A stretch of DNA of 7,642 nt, from positions 1 through 7,642 of the forward strand of contig WQYJ01000092.1 in the NCBI GenBank assembly GCA_009781325.1, read 5' to 3'. The position numbers were made by a program, and so were the translations under genes. The stretch comes from Propionibacteriaceae bacterium (GTDB lineage Bacteria; Actinomycetota; Actinomycetes; Propionibacteriales; Propionibacteriaceae). Below the pieces are notes generated by a model. It had not been told where the DNA came from, did no database searches, and was given only the letters and a program-made list of their open reading frames with translations. Positions 1-6,280 of this stretch are shown in pieces; position 1 is the stretch's first letter; every line of letters begins with the position of its first letter.

Positions 1-476
1 AGATGAGGGTACGCACGCAGCTTCGCGGTGATGTCCATCACTTCCGATGGGTGTACTCCCATCTTGGTTGCTTCCCCCGAGGTATTCACTTCCACCAGGC
101 AATCCAAGACCTGATCAGAATTCTCTTTCTCATAGTGGTTGTCAATCGCGGCTGCCAACCGCAGCGAATCCAGGGACTGCAGTTCAGAGATTACTCTGCA
201 AGCAAGACCGACCTTATTCCGCTGGAGATGACCGATGAGAACCCAGGAAATCTCGGGGAGTTCTAAGGCTTTGGCTGCCAGTTCTTGGACACGATTCTCA
301 GCAAAGCTGGTGTACCCCGCCGCCACAGCCTCACGTATCAATTCAACCCGATGGGTCTTGGAGACCGGCAAGATGCGTACGTCGTCGGGATCGCGCCCAG
401 CAGCGCGGCAAGCTTGGTCAACTTGGGTGCGGAGTTGAGTAAGGTTGAAACTCACATCCCCGCTGGGCTGGGTCAC
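1..476 (-). CDS. yggS: YggS/PLPBP-family pyridoxal phosphate homeostasis protein, 3' part missing
   Basis: This is the first 158 codons of a protein whose family is usually about 230 residues; the rest lies beyond position 1. YggS (PLPBP, YlmE) proteins are single-domain TIM barrels that bind PLP through a Schiff base and buffer the cell's free PLP, affecting amino-acid and keto-acid metabolism; no enzymatic reaction is established. Visible family marks are PVSKT at residues 37-41, with K40 the expected PLP lysine, FAENRVQEL (the family's FGENxVQE motif), the near-invariant IGHLQRNK, and the LVEVNTSGEATKMG strand and loop. The GTG start at 476 was chosen because it overlaps the TGA of the upstream VWA gene (GTGA, 4 nt), has GAGG about 5 nt upstream, and leaves a normal N-terminus. 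It is the last visible gene of the moxR operon. In many actinobacteria yggS instead sits beside ftsZ and sepF, so this position is unusual. The family call is firm. Confidence 0.9.
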   Translation of the reverse strand, partial: MTQPSGDVSFNLTQLRTQVDQACRAAGRDPDDVRILPVSKTHRVELIREAVAAGYTSFAENRVQELAAKALELPEISWVLIGHLQRNKVGLACRVISELQSLDSLRLAAAIDNHYEKENSDQVLDCLVEVNTSGEATKMGVHPSEVMDITAKLRAYPH

Positions 477-1438
477 GGCCACCTCGCGGCCAAAGACATC
501 ACTCCCACTAAGGCAACCAATCCCAAGAAGGCAGCATAACCGACAAATTGTTCGGTGATTTCCTGCTCTTCTCTTTCGTAGCCAATGGAGCGCGAGATGC
601 CTTGATAGACCTCACGAAGCTGATCCAAAGACTCTGCTGTATAAGCCTTGCCTCCGGAAATACTGGCGATCTTGCGCAGTTCGTCCTTGTTCACCGGAAC
701 TGGATTCTTTTGCCCATTATCATCGATGATGTACCCACCAGCAGTGCCGTAGGCAATGGTGAAGATCGGGATCTGGCGGTCTCGGGCATCTTCAGCGGCC
801 TTATCTGACTTCCGCCCTGTGTTTGTTTCCCCATCAGAAATCAAGACAACAGCAACCGGCGGCGGATCGTTGGGATGTTTAGGATCCGGTGGAATCAGCG
901 CACAAGCATCCAAGGCCGCGTAGATACCTTCCCCAATCGCCGTGGAGGGAAGCAGTTCAAGTTCGTCAATTACTCGTTTGGCGGAAACCCTGTCGGAAGT
1001 CGGAGGTACGCGAAGGGTGGGTGTCGCTGCGAACGAAATAACTGAGATATTGAAGCCTGGAGGAAGGGAGTCGATGAACTCCTTGGCTCCATCTTGGGCT
1101 GCCTTGAGCCGTGTTGGCTTCACATCATCGGCTCTCATGGACAGTGACACATCAATGACCAAGAAAATCGTGGCGCGATCCCTGGGGACATCAACGAACC
1201 CATTGGGTTGAGCAGCAGCCAGGGTCAACGCCGCCAGGCTAGAGACAGCCGCGATGACAGCAACATGACGCTTCCATGCTTTGCGTTTGGGGAATAAGAC
1301 CTCCAAACCGCTTCGGTCAGTAACGACCTTCGAGCGTTTGGCTAGGTTCCAGATTAGGTAGAAACCGAGAAGTACCGGAACCGCTGTGAGGGCCCACAAC
1401 CACCTGGGATGCATGAATCCGAGTTCTAATAAAATCAT
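473..1438 (-). CDS. Membrane-anchored VWA-domain protein (BatA/BatB-like), second paralogue
   Basis: A protein of 321 residues with an N-terminal membrane pair and a von Willebrand factor A domain, typical of the VWA partners of MoxR ATPases. Hydrophobic segments lie at about 14-32 and 58-76, the VWA domain at about 88-285, and a last membrane helix at about 298-316. The metal-ion-dependent adhesion site is complete: D96-x-S98-x-S100, T166 and S201-D202-G203. A proline-rich loop at 181-194 is absent from the paralogue upstream. The ATG at 1438 was preferred to a GTG further upstream because it overlaps the previous TGA as ATGA and places the first helix at the N-terminus. By family knowledge such proteins are thought to act at the membrane in complex assembly or stress tolerance; the substrate is unknown. 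It resembles the upstream gene along its whole length, including the IPIFTIA segment, so the pair is a tandem duplication. Confidence 0.9.
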   Translation of the reverse strand: MILLELGFMHPRWLWALTAVPVLLGFYLIWNLAKRSKVVTDRSGLEVLFPKRKAWKRHVAVIAAVSSLAALTLAAAQPNGFVDVPRDRATIFLVIDVSLSMRADDVKPTRLKAAQDGAKEFIDSLPPGFNISVISFAATPTLRVPPTSDRVSAKRVIDELELLPSTAIGEGIYAALDACALIPPDPKHPNDPPPVAVVLISDGETNTGRKSDKAAEDARDRQIPIFTIAYGTAGGYIIDDNGQKNPVPVNKDELRKIASISGGKAYTAESLDQLREVYQGISRSIGYEREEQEITEQFVGYAAFLGLVALVGVMSLAARWP

Positions 1439-2397
1439 CTGAATTTCACTCCCATCATTACTGCTCCAACCGCTGCCACCAAAGCAAGCATCAGACCATA
1501 CGAGGCGATGCGGGCAGTGATCTCTTTCTTGACTTCGACCCACCCCAGCGATGACTTAATTTTCCCATACGCACCCTTGAGTTGGCCGATGTTGTCGGCG
1601 GAGAAGAAATCTCCGTTTGTCATCTGTGCGATCTCTTTCATCAGATCCGGATTGGGCGGAACATGGAAACGCTCATCATCAAGATCAACGTAGCCGTTTT
1701 CCGTACCGAAAGCGATGGTGAAGATCGGGATCTCTTTCTCTTTAGCTTCGAGGGCTGTTTGAAGTGGTGCTTGGCCGGTGTTGTTATCACCGTCGGATAA
1801 CAGCACGATCATGCCTGGGGCTACAGAGCCATCATCTCCCCTCGGGGCGAGATCGATCGCTGTCAAGGCTGCCATGATTGCATCGCCGACGGCCGAGGAT
1901 TCCTCGACGGAGAGTACATCGATGGCCCGTGCCACCGCAGAATGGTCCTGGGTGGGCGGCAAACGCAGTGCAGAGTGACCAGACATCGACACCAAAGCAA
2001 CATTGAAACCATCGGGAAGGTCATTGACAAAGTCGATGGCAGCTTGCTTAGCAGCAGCCATACGACTGGGCGGTACATCGGTGGCTGTCATGGAATAGGA
2101 CACGTCAATGATCATCACCACCGTTGCCCGCTCCTGAGGAACATAATCTGTTCCGATGGGGCGTCCCCATGCCGTGCCAAGGAAGGCTAAGGAGAGGACC
2201 GATAATGCCACGATCACGTGACGAAGCCACTGAGACTGCTTAGGGAGCACTTCACCCAAGACAGTGGTGTTGGTATACCTCATCCCCTGCTTGGCTTTCA
2301 TGCGTACGATGATGATGTAGACCACCAGCAGAATAGGGATGATGATCAGCGAATACAACCGCAATGGGTTGTCATACTGGCAGAAGGGGAATGTCAT
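1435..2397 (-). CDS. Membrane-anchored VWA-domain protein (BatA/BatB-like), first paralogue
   Basis: A protein of 320 residues with the BatA/BatB architecture: hydrophobic segments at about 16-33 and 60-77, a VWA domain at about 89-285, and a C-terminal helix at about 299-317. The metal site is D98-x-S100-x-S102 and S201-D202-G203. The position that is threonine in the paralogue and most VWA proteins is serine here (S168 in ESSAVGDAI), a conservative change that could still coordinate metal through water. The ATG at 2397 overlaps the TGA of the DUF58 gene (ATGA) and has AGGGGGTGAG about 5 nt upstream; the reading frame stays open to about 2481, but that extension lies inside the DUF58 coding sequence and looks unnatural (arginine- and glycine-rich, no membrane signal). 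Role inferred from family: membrane-bound metal-dependent partner of the MoxR ATPase and DUF58 protein encoded upstream. Substrate unknown. Confidence 0.9.
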   Translation of the reverse strand: MTFPFCQYDNPLRLYSLIIIPILLVVYIIIVRMKAKQGMRYTNTTVLGEVLPKQSQWLRHVIVALSVLSLAFLGTAWGRPIGTDYVPQERATVVMIIDVSYSMTATDVPPSRMAAAKQAAIDFVNDLPDGFNVALVSMSGHSALRLPPTQDHSAVARAIDVLSVEESSAVGDAIMAALTAIDLAPRGDDGSVAPGMIVLLSDGDNNTGQAPLQTALEAKEKEIPIFTIAFGTENGYVDLDDERFHVPPNPDLMKEIAQMTNGDFFSADNIGQLKGAYGKIKSSLGWVEVKKEITARIASYGLMLALVAAVGAVMMGVKFR

Positions 2398-3440
2398 CGA
2401 CTCACCCCCTGGGGCGGCATATGCAGCTCCGCAGCGATGCGGCGATAGGCCAGGACGAATCTTGCGATGTCTTGGACCCAATCCCGGTCTGTTCTCAGTT
2501 GGATATGAGCTGCACCAGAGCGTCTGATTCCGATGCGAATTCGTTCACGTTGGGCCCTGGTTGCCGCATTCAGACGCGCCCGGGCCGCTGCGTCGGAGGT
2601 GTCAACGTACCTATTGAAGGCAGTTTCCGGATCGCGGATGAGGATCTCACCTAGGTCAGGGAATTCCAGTTCGCGCCTGTCGATAACCTCGACACAGATC
2701 ACCTGGTTTCGTACTGACAGTTTTCTCAAGGGTCGTTCCCAGCACACCTCGACATTGGGATCGAGTTCATTGTCTCCGGTTGTCAGGAAGTCCGACACCA
2801 CGATCCTCAGGCCTCGCCTGCGCTGAGTACGCGACATCTGATCGATACCGGCTGCGAGGTCCAGGGGGCCAGTTGTGTTATCAGGGACGATGGGTGCTGT
2901 CAGCATCCGGCGCAACAGACCATACAAAGCCATGCGCCCAGACCTAGCAGGGATGCGCTTGATTGTGGAAGGATCCATGATCAGCCCACCGAACCGATCG
3001 CCGACCTTCTGGGAAAGAAAGCCCATGGTTGCGATAGCTGCGATCCCCAAGTCACGCTTGGTCACTCCGCCGGTCCCCCAGTTCATTGACGGGGTGACAT
3101 CCAGCAAGGCCCAGACTTCAAGCTCACGGTCTGCGATAGTGTCGCGGACGTGAGGTACGGTCGTACGTGCTGTGACAGCCCAGTCCATACGCCGAATGTC
3201 ATCTTGGCCTGGAACATAAACCCGGGCGTCACTAGTGTCAGAGCCAGGACCTGGAACCAAGCCCAGGTGATCTCCCTGGAGAAAGCCTTCGAGCCTGCGT
3301 ACGACTGTCAGCTCCAGCCTCTTGAGTGCTGCTTCGGGAGCAAGCTTATTCAGAGGCAGGGTTGCACCGGCTGGCTCATGAAGTACTGTCGCGGCAGCCG
3401 AGGTGAAGTCGACGGGTGGGGCGAAGTTAACGGAGGCCAT
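2394..3440 (-). CDS. DUF58-domain protein of the MoxR system
   Basis: A soluble-looking protein of 348 residues without membrane segments. It carries the DUF58 signature: a YxPGxDxRRxDW-type motif at residues 75-87 (YVPGQDDIRRMDW), then ARTTVPHVRD at 91-100, then a VWA-like strand ending in D114-V-T-P-S-M. That last motif is a DxTxS variant of the metal-binding DxSxS. DUF58 proteins are almost always encoded next to MoxR ATPases and VWA proteins and are regarded as their partners; no biochemical reaction is known. The ATG at 3440 was chosen over an in-frame GTG at 3482 because it overlaps the moxR stop as TAATG and has GAGG about 6 nt upstream. Translation is therefore likely coupled to moxR. 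The C-terminal third is rich in arginine. Its length and order (moxR, DUF58, VWA) match the M. tuberculosis arrangement Rv1479-Rv1480-Rv1481, with one extra VWA gene here. Confidence 0.92.
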   Translation of the reverse strand: MASVNFAPPVDFTSAAATVLHEPAGATLPLNKLAPEAALKRLELTVVRRLEGFLQGDHLGLVPGPGSDTSDARVYVPGQDDIRRMDWAVTARTTVPHVRDTIADRELEVWALLDVTPSMNWGTGGVTKRDLGIAAIATMGFLSQKVGDRFGGLIMDPSTIKRIPARSGRMALYGLLRRMLTAPIVPDNTTGPLDLAAGIDQMSRTQRRRGLRIVVSDFLTTGDNELDPNVEVCWERPLRKLSVRNQVICVEVIDRRELEFPDLGEILIRDPETAFNRYVDTSDAAARARLNAATRAQRERIRIGIRRSGAAHIQLRTDRDWVQDIARFVLAYRRIAAELHMPPQGVSR

Positions 3441-4477
3441 TAGCGCCTCGGTGGCATGGGTGCGCCTTGCTGCTGATTCCACACTGGAGTAGGCGGCGGC
3501 ACCATGGCAACGATGCGTTCGACCACCTGTGCCGGTTGGATGTTATCGGCAAGCGCGTCGAAGGTCAGCAGCACACGATGGGCCATCACATCTTTGGCGA
3601 CAGCTTGAACATCGGTGGGCAGAACGTAGTCACGTCCATGGATCAATGCCAGGGCTCTCGATGCGGCGACCAAACCGAGGGTTGCACGCGAGGAGCATCC
3701 GATGGAAATAACACTCTCCAGATCCGGCATCCCAAAGTCTGCTGGATTTCTGGATGCTAGAACTAGGCGAACGATGTATTCAGCAACGAGATTATGGACG
3801 AAGATCGACGAGGCCTTGTCCTGAAGCTGGCGTACGATTTCAGTGTTGAGAACAGGGTTGGGCGACGGAGCCTTTACACTCATTCTGCGAAGAATTTCAA
3901 ATTCCTCATTGCCGCGAGGGTAATCCACATCCACCTTCAACAGGAAGCGGTCGCGCTGGGCTTCAGGCAGCGGATAGACACCCTCGGATTCGATGGGGTT
4001 CTGTGTGGCGATGACGATGAAGGGGTCTGGTGCCGGGTAGGTGCGCCCGCCAATAGAGACTTGCTTTTCAGCCATGATTTCCAGCATGGCGGACTGGACC
4101 TTGGCTGGGGCTCGGTTGATTTCGTCAGCGAGGACGAAGTTCACAAAGACTGGCCCCAGTTGGATGTCGAAGGTCTCCTTGGATGCCGAGTAGATTCTCG
4201 TACCGACGATGTCGGATGGCACGAGGTCGGGGGTGAACTGGATACGTGCAAAGTCACCGCCCACAACGGTGGCGAAGGAGCGTACTGCCAGAGTCTTAGC
4301 TGTACCGGGGACGCCCTCAAGCAGGCAGTGCCCTTTGGCAAGCAGAGCAACCATCAATTGTTCAACCATGTGCTCCTGGCCGACAATGACACGCTGCACC
4401 TGAGCAATGGCATCGGCAAGTATCTTCGATGCGGCTTGGGCAGACTGCTGCGCCGGCTCAATGGGTGATGAAGTCAC
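3440..4477 (-). CDS. moxR: MoxR-family AAA+ ATPase
   Basis: A protein of 345 residues with a complete AAA_3/MoxR ATPase core: Walker A GVPGTAKT at 55-62 (K61 and T62), Walker B FVLADE at 114-119 (D118, E119), sensor 1 N160 in ATQNPIE, and the family motif GVYPLPEAQRDRF at 166-178, where the arginines include the likely finger. The C-terminal lid follows, ending in a proline- and glutamine-rich tail. MoxR proteins form hexamers that use ATP to remodel or mature partner complexes, usually with VWA-domain proteins. The start is GTG at 4477, supported by a strong AGGAGG at 4487-4482 with a 4 nt spacer. It is the first gene of the operon, and its stop overlaps the next start by 1 nt. The symbol is a family name; the closest characterised relative is probably mycobacterial moxR1. 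What it remodels cannot be read from sequence. Confidence 0.95.
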   Translation of the reverse strand: MTSSPIEPAQQSAQAASKILADAIAQVQRVIVGQEHMVEQLMVALLAKGHCLLEGVPGTAKTLAVRSFATVVGGDFARIQFTPDLVPSDIVGTRIYSASKETFDIQLGPVFVNFVLADEINRAPAKVQSAMLEIMAEKQVSIGGRTYPAPDPFIVIATQNPIESEGVYPLPEAQRDRFLLKVDVDYPRGNEEFEILRRMSVKAPSPNPVLNTEIVRQLQDKASSIFVHNLVAEYIVRLVLASRNPADFGMPDLESVISIGCSSRATLGLVAASRALALIHGRDYVLPTDVQAVAKDVMAHRVLLTFDALADNIQPAQVVERIVAMVPPPTPVWNQQQGAPMPPRR

Positions 4478-4480
4478 AAA

Positions 4481-4488
4481 TCCTCCTC
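4481..4488 (-). promoter_or_regulatory. Strong ribosome binding site that fixes the moxR GTG start
   Basis: Read on the minus strand this is GAGGAGGA, followed by TTT and the GTG start at 4477. It closely matches the anti-Shine-Dalgarno sequence and supports the GTG start. Confidence 0.75.
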
Positions 4489-4514
4489 GAAGTCGACTCG
4501 CGTACCTTTCAACG

Positions 4515-4545
4515 ATACCGTCTCTGGACCCAAAATACCGTATTT
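4515..4545. promoter_or_regulatory. Possible operator: repeated ATACCGT boxes, one inside an inverted repeat
   Basis: The heptamer ATACCGT occurs at 4515-4521 and again at 4535-4541, a 20 nt period, close to two turns of the helix. The second copy lies in a perfect inverted repeat, AAATAC-C-GTATTT (4533-4545). Both are in the leader or promoter region of the moxR operon, 38-68 nt upstream of its start. This spacing suits a protein binding one face of the DNA, but seven bases repeated once can arise by chance, and no regulator is identifiable. Confidence 0.25.
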
Positions 4546-4587
4546 ATCTCTGAGAATGGGCATGGTTTCATTGTAAATAGGGCAAAC

Positions 4588-4593
4588 TAGAAT
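4588..4593 (+). promoter_or_regulatory. Possible -10 box for the plus-strand membrane-protein gene
   Basis: TAGAAT matches five of six bases of the consensus TATAAT and fits the actinobacterial TANNNT rule. No good -35 box lies 16-18 nt upstream (the region reads GTTTCATTG), so this is weak. It would start transcription near 4600 and give a leader of about 105 nt before the ATG at 4706. The whole interval 4478-4705 contains no convincing gene. Confidence 0.25.
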
Positions 4594-4705
4594 CTGTGGT
4601 AAGTATCAATTGACTGATAGGGTCAGTTATTCACACCGCTTGCAAGTGAGATTTCACATCGATGTGGTCGTGCAAACGCACGGGAAAGGGCCGAGAAATC
4701 AAGCA

Positions 4706-5539
4706 ATGATGAGTACGCCAAATCCGGATAACCCTGCGGGAGTCCCATCTCAATCACCCAGCGGGGTTGATCGCATCCCATCTGGTGTCCCCACCTATCC
4801 GCTGCATCCGGTCGACCCAGCCAAGATCGGTGACTTCTGGCCATCGGCGCGCCTGCTGGCCACGACGTCCGGGGTTGCCTACCTCGCCTATGAGGACAAT
4901 GCCGAGAATCCGGTGATGGTGATTATGCTGAGCCAGGGTGCCGCTGAGGACCCGGCAGCCCGAGACCGCCTCGCCGGGCAAGTAGAGCGCATGGACATCG
5001 ACACCGTGATCGCCCGCGGCGGACTTGACCAGGACCTAGGTTCGTACGGCTCAAAGTTCCGCAGTGAAGATGATGATCCGCAAGGTGTCGATTCTGTCCC
5101 GCAGTCTCCCTGGGTCGCACTCGCCTTCGATCAGTCTACGCGTGCAATTGATGAAGCCCGGAGGGTTCTGGCTGAAATCGATCTGAGTAACTATCCCGCC
5201 CAAGGTACTGTTTCTGGACCCAACTACAAACTGCACTGGTCGGATCGTTTCGCTCCCGGGTCAACCCGAGTATGGCCTCTCCCCTGGCCTGGCCGACGTG
5301 ACCGCGGCGGCCGGTTAACGATCCTGGCCTCGTGGCTCCTGATGCTGCTTATCGCTGCTTTGGCAGTTTTGATCATGATCCTGCTCTTCTCCCAAGCCCC
5401 AGAAACACCACCGGAGGATCCCATCTCCTGCACCATACCAACAGAGGCCACCACCCCCTCTGATGGAGGAAGCGGCGGAACCCCCACCGCAACCACCACC
5501 GAAGGAGGCGGAGGACCTTCCACCCCCTCGAAGATGTAA
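4706..5539 (+). CDS. Single-pass membrane protein of unknown function with a kinase-N-lobe-like cytoplasmic part
   Basis: I do not recognise a named family. With the ATG at 4706 the protein has 277 residues: a Pro/Ser-rich leader (1-38), a folded region (about 40-200), a basic stretch (RRDRGGR at 197-203), a strongly hydrophobic helix (205-228), and an outside tail of 49 residues rich in Thr, Gly, Pro and Ser with one cysteine (C242). By the positive-inside rule the folded region is cytoplasmic. Residues 41-93 look like the start of a bacterial Ser/Thr kinase: IGDFWPSARLL, SGVAYLA, then PVMVIML and AAEDPAARDRL. The glycine-rich loop is degraded and the catalytic lysine of the usual VAVKVL is missing; PWVALAF at 135-141 could be the hinge. 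No HRD or DFG motif follows, so it is at most a partial pseudokinase. The frame is open from a TTG at 4610; 4706 or 4709 is preferred, although the ribosome site is weak. A tRNA starts 12 nt downstream. Confidence 0.75.
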   Translation: MMSTPNPDNPAGVPSQSPSGVDRIPSGVPTYPLHPVDPAKIGDFWPSARLLATTSGVAYLAYEDNAENPVMVIMLSQGAAEDPAARDRLAGQVERMDIDTVIARGGLDQDLGSYGSKFRSEDDDPQGVDSVPQSPWVALAFDQSTRAIDEARRVLAEIDLSNYPAQGTVSGPNYKLHWSDRFAPGSTRVWPLPWPGRRDRGGRLTILASWLLMLLIAALAVLIMILLFSQAPETPPEDPISCTIPTEATTPSDGGSGGTPTATTTEGGGGPSTPSKM

Positions 5540-5551
5540 GATAGTGGCTTT

Positions 5552-5625
5552 GGGGCTGTAGCTCAGCTGGTTAGAGCAGAGGACTCATAATCCTCCGGTC
5601 CGGGGTTCGAGCCCCCGCGGCCCCA
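5552..5625 (+). tRNA. tRNA with CAT anticodon, probably elongator tRNA-Met
   Basis: A full cloverleaf can be drawn. The acceptor stem GGGGCTG (5552-5558) pairs with CGGCCCC (5618-5624) with one G-U. The D stem is GCTC/GAGC (5561-5564, 5574-5577). The anticodon stem is GAGGA/TCCTC (5579-5583, 5591-5595) around the loop CTCATAA, anticodon CAT at 5586-5588. The T stem is CGGGG/CCCCG with loop TTCGAGC. The discriminator is A at 5625, and the CCA tail is not encoded (CAA follows). The first base pair is G-C, which argues against initiator tRNA. The stem GAGGA-CTCATAA-TCCTC fits elongator Met, though a lysidine-modified tRNA-Ile2 reading ATA also carries CAT and is not excluded. Confidence 0.93.
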
Positions 5626-5629
5626 CAAT

Positions 5630-5740
5630 ACCCAGCAACGGGCGTAATCCATCGTCAAAGCGACGACAAACTACGCCGACTAACTAAAACGTGCCACGGG
5701 GCCAGGGCCCTCGGCATGTTTCGGTAGTTAGTGGCTGGGT
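5630..5740. other. Highly structured non-coding element (candidate ncRNA or palindromic repeat)
   Basis: The stretch between the tRNA and the phosphatase gene holds nested complementary segments that close into one branched fold. The outer stem is ACCCAGC (5630-5636) with GCTGGGT (5734-5740). Arm A is GGCGTA/TACGCC (5641-5646, 5672-5677), capped by TCGTC/GACGA (5652-5656, 5662-5666). Arm B is ACTAACTA (5679-5686) with TAGTTAGT (5725-5732), continuing after a CGG bulge (5722-5724) as AAACGTGCC/GGCATGTTT (5687-5695, 5713-5721, one G-U), then GGGGC/GCCCT at the tip (5698-5702, 5707-5711). No long T-run follows, so it is not a classic terminator. The strand is undecided because the pairings serve both. 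It could be an RNA processed from the tRNA transcript, a dispersed palindromic repeat, or a U-less terminator. Confidence 0.55.
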
Positions 5741-5753
5741 CTGTCGTTGGAAT

Positions 5754-5759
5754 AGTCTG
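5754..5759 (+). promoter_or_regulatory. Possible -10 box for a leaderless sixA-like transcript
   Basis: TAGTCT fits the actinobacterial TANNNT pattern and ends 5 nt before the GTG at 5765, which would place the transcription start at or next to that codon. The start has no convincing Shine-Dalgarno sequence, which agrees with leaderless translation, common in actinobacteria. No clear -35 box is present, and the match is short. Confidence 0.25.
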
Positions 5760-5764
5760 GGTTT

Positions 5765-6280
5765 GTGGAAAACAGTGTTACCAAGACCCTGATCATTATT
5801 CGTCATGCTAAGTCTGATTGGAGTACGGGAGCTGCTGACTTTGAGCGACCGCTGCTTGCCCGTGGGGGCAGGGATGCTTATGCCGTTGGATCTGTCCTTG
5901 CGCCCTATGACATCGATCTCGTCTGGTGTTCGGCAGCGGTGCGTGCGAGGCAAACCTGGGAAGAAGCTTGTGCAGGTGGCGCGCTGGCTCACAGAGTTGA
6001 GTATCGCGAGTCACTCTATGGCACCTCACCAGACCTGATTGCTTTGGGTATGAGAACTCTCGATGAGTCAGTGTCGACTCTCGCGCTGGTCAATCATGAG
6101 CCCACGGTCTCTGGCTTAGTTGGCATGCTTGCCCAACCCTCAATCCTCGCGTCTGAAGTTGCCTATCACTTCCCTACTGCCGGGGTGGCAATCCTCACCA
6201 TGAGCGGGCCCTGGCAGACCTTGCAGGCCCACGACATGACTCTGGTCAGTTTCCAAAAAGTACGGGCAAAGACCGGCTGA
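5765..6280 (+). CDS. SixA-like phosphohistidine phosphatase (histidine phosphatase superfamily)
   Basis: A compact protein of 171 residues in the SixA branch of the phosphoglycerate-mutase-like fold. Near the N-terminus is LIIIRHAKSDW, where R13-H14 is the RH(A/G) motif and H14 the phosphohistidine nucleophile. FERPLLARGGRDA follows, the family's substrate-side DxxRPLxxRGxxDA-type motif. R60 sits in CSAAVRARQTWE, and the second catalytic histidine, H111, in LVNHEPTVSGL. All catalytic residues are therefore present and the length is normal. E. coli SixA removes phosphate from histidines of phosphotransfer proteins (ArcB and the nitrogen PTS are reported); the target in this organism is unknown, and small phospho-compounds are an alternative. 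The GTG at 5765 is the first usable start and puts the motif at the expected place. It is convergent with the next gene, 22 nt away. Confidence 0.9.
   Translation: MENSVTKTLIIIRHAKSDWSTGAADFERPLLARGGRDAYAVGSVLAPYDIDLVWCSAAVRARQTWEEACAGGALAHRVEYRESLYGTSPDLIALGMRTLDESVSTLALVNHEPTVSGLVGMLAQPSILASEVAYHFPTAGVAILTMSGPWQTLQAHDMTLVSFQKVRAKTG

Noticed and set aside
3..266. Plus-strand frames at the left edge of the window
   Set aside because: They are antisense to the yggS coding sequence, whose minus-strand translation carries clear family motifs.
3441..3482. Upstream GTG start for the DUF58 gene, adding 14 residues
   Set aside because: The ATG at 3440 overlaps the moxR stop and has a GAGG ribosome site; the extension lies in moxR coding sequence and has no such signal. 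Similar extended starts for the two VWA genes (to 2481 and 1543) were rejected for the same reason.
3794..4468. Open plus-strand frame of 224 codons antisense to moxR
   Set aside because: It lies wholly opposite a gene with all MoxR ATPase motifs, its product has no recognisable features and is rich in His and Asp in the way complementary-strand translations of MoxR genes are, and no ribosome site or promoter supports it.
4500..4610. Sigma-70 promoter for the moxR operon on the minus strand (TTGATA or TTTACA as -35 boxes)
   Set aside because: Neither -35-like hexamer has a TANNNT box at a 16-18 nt spacing, so I could not place the promoter.
4610..4705. TTG-initiated N-terminal extension of the membrane protein
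   Set aside because: The 32 added residues look like translated non-coding sequence, the TTG lacks a ribosome site, and the natural Pro/Ser-rich N-terminus begins at the ATG pair at 4706-4711.
5224..5523. Minus-strand frame with a Pro/Val/Ser-rich start
   Set aside because: It is the complement of the low-complexity Thr/Gly/Pro tail and membrane helix of the plus-strand gene and has no independent support.
5552..5625. Initiator tRNA-fMet
   Set aside because: The acceptor stem begins with a paired G-C, whereas initiator tRNAs have a mismatched first pair and three G-C pairs at the base of the anticodon stem; neither feature is seen here.
5684..5992. Minus-strand frame of 102 codons across the folded element and the start of the phosphatase gene
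   Set aside because: It overlaps the catalytic N-terminus of the SixA-like gene on the other strand, and its product has no recognisable motif.
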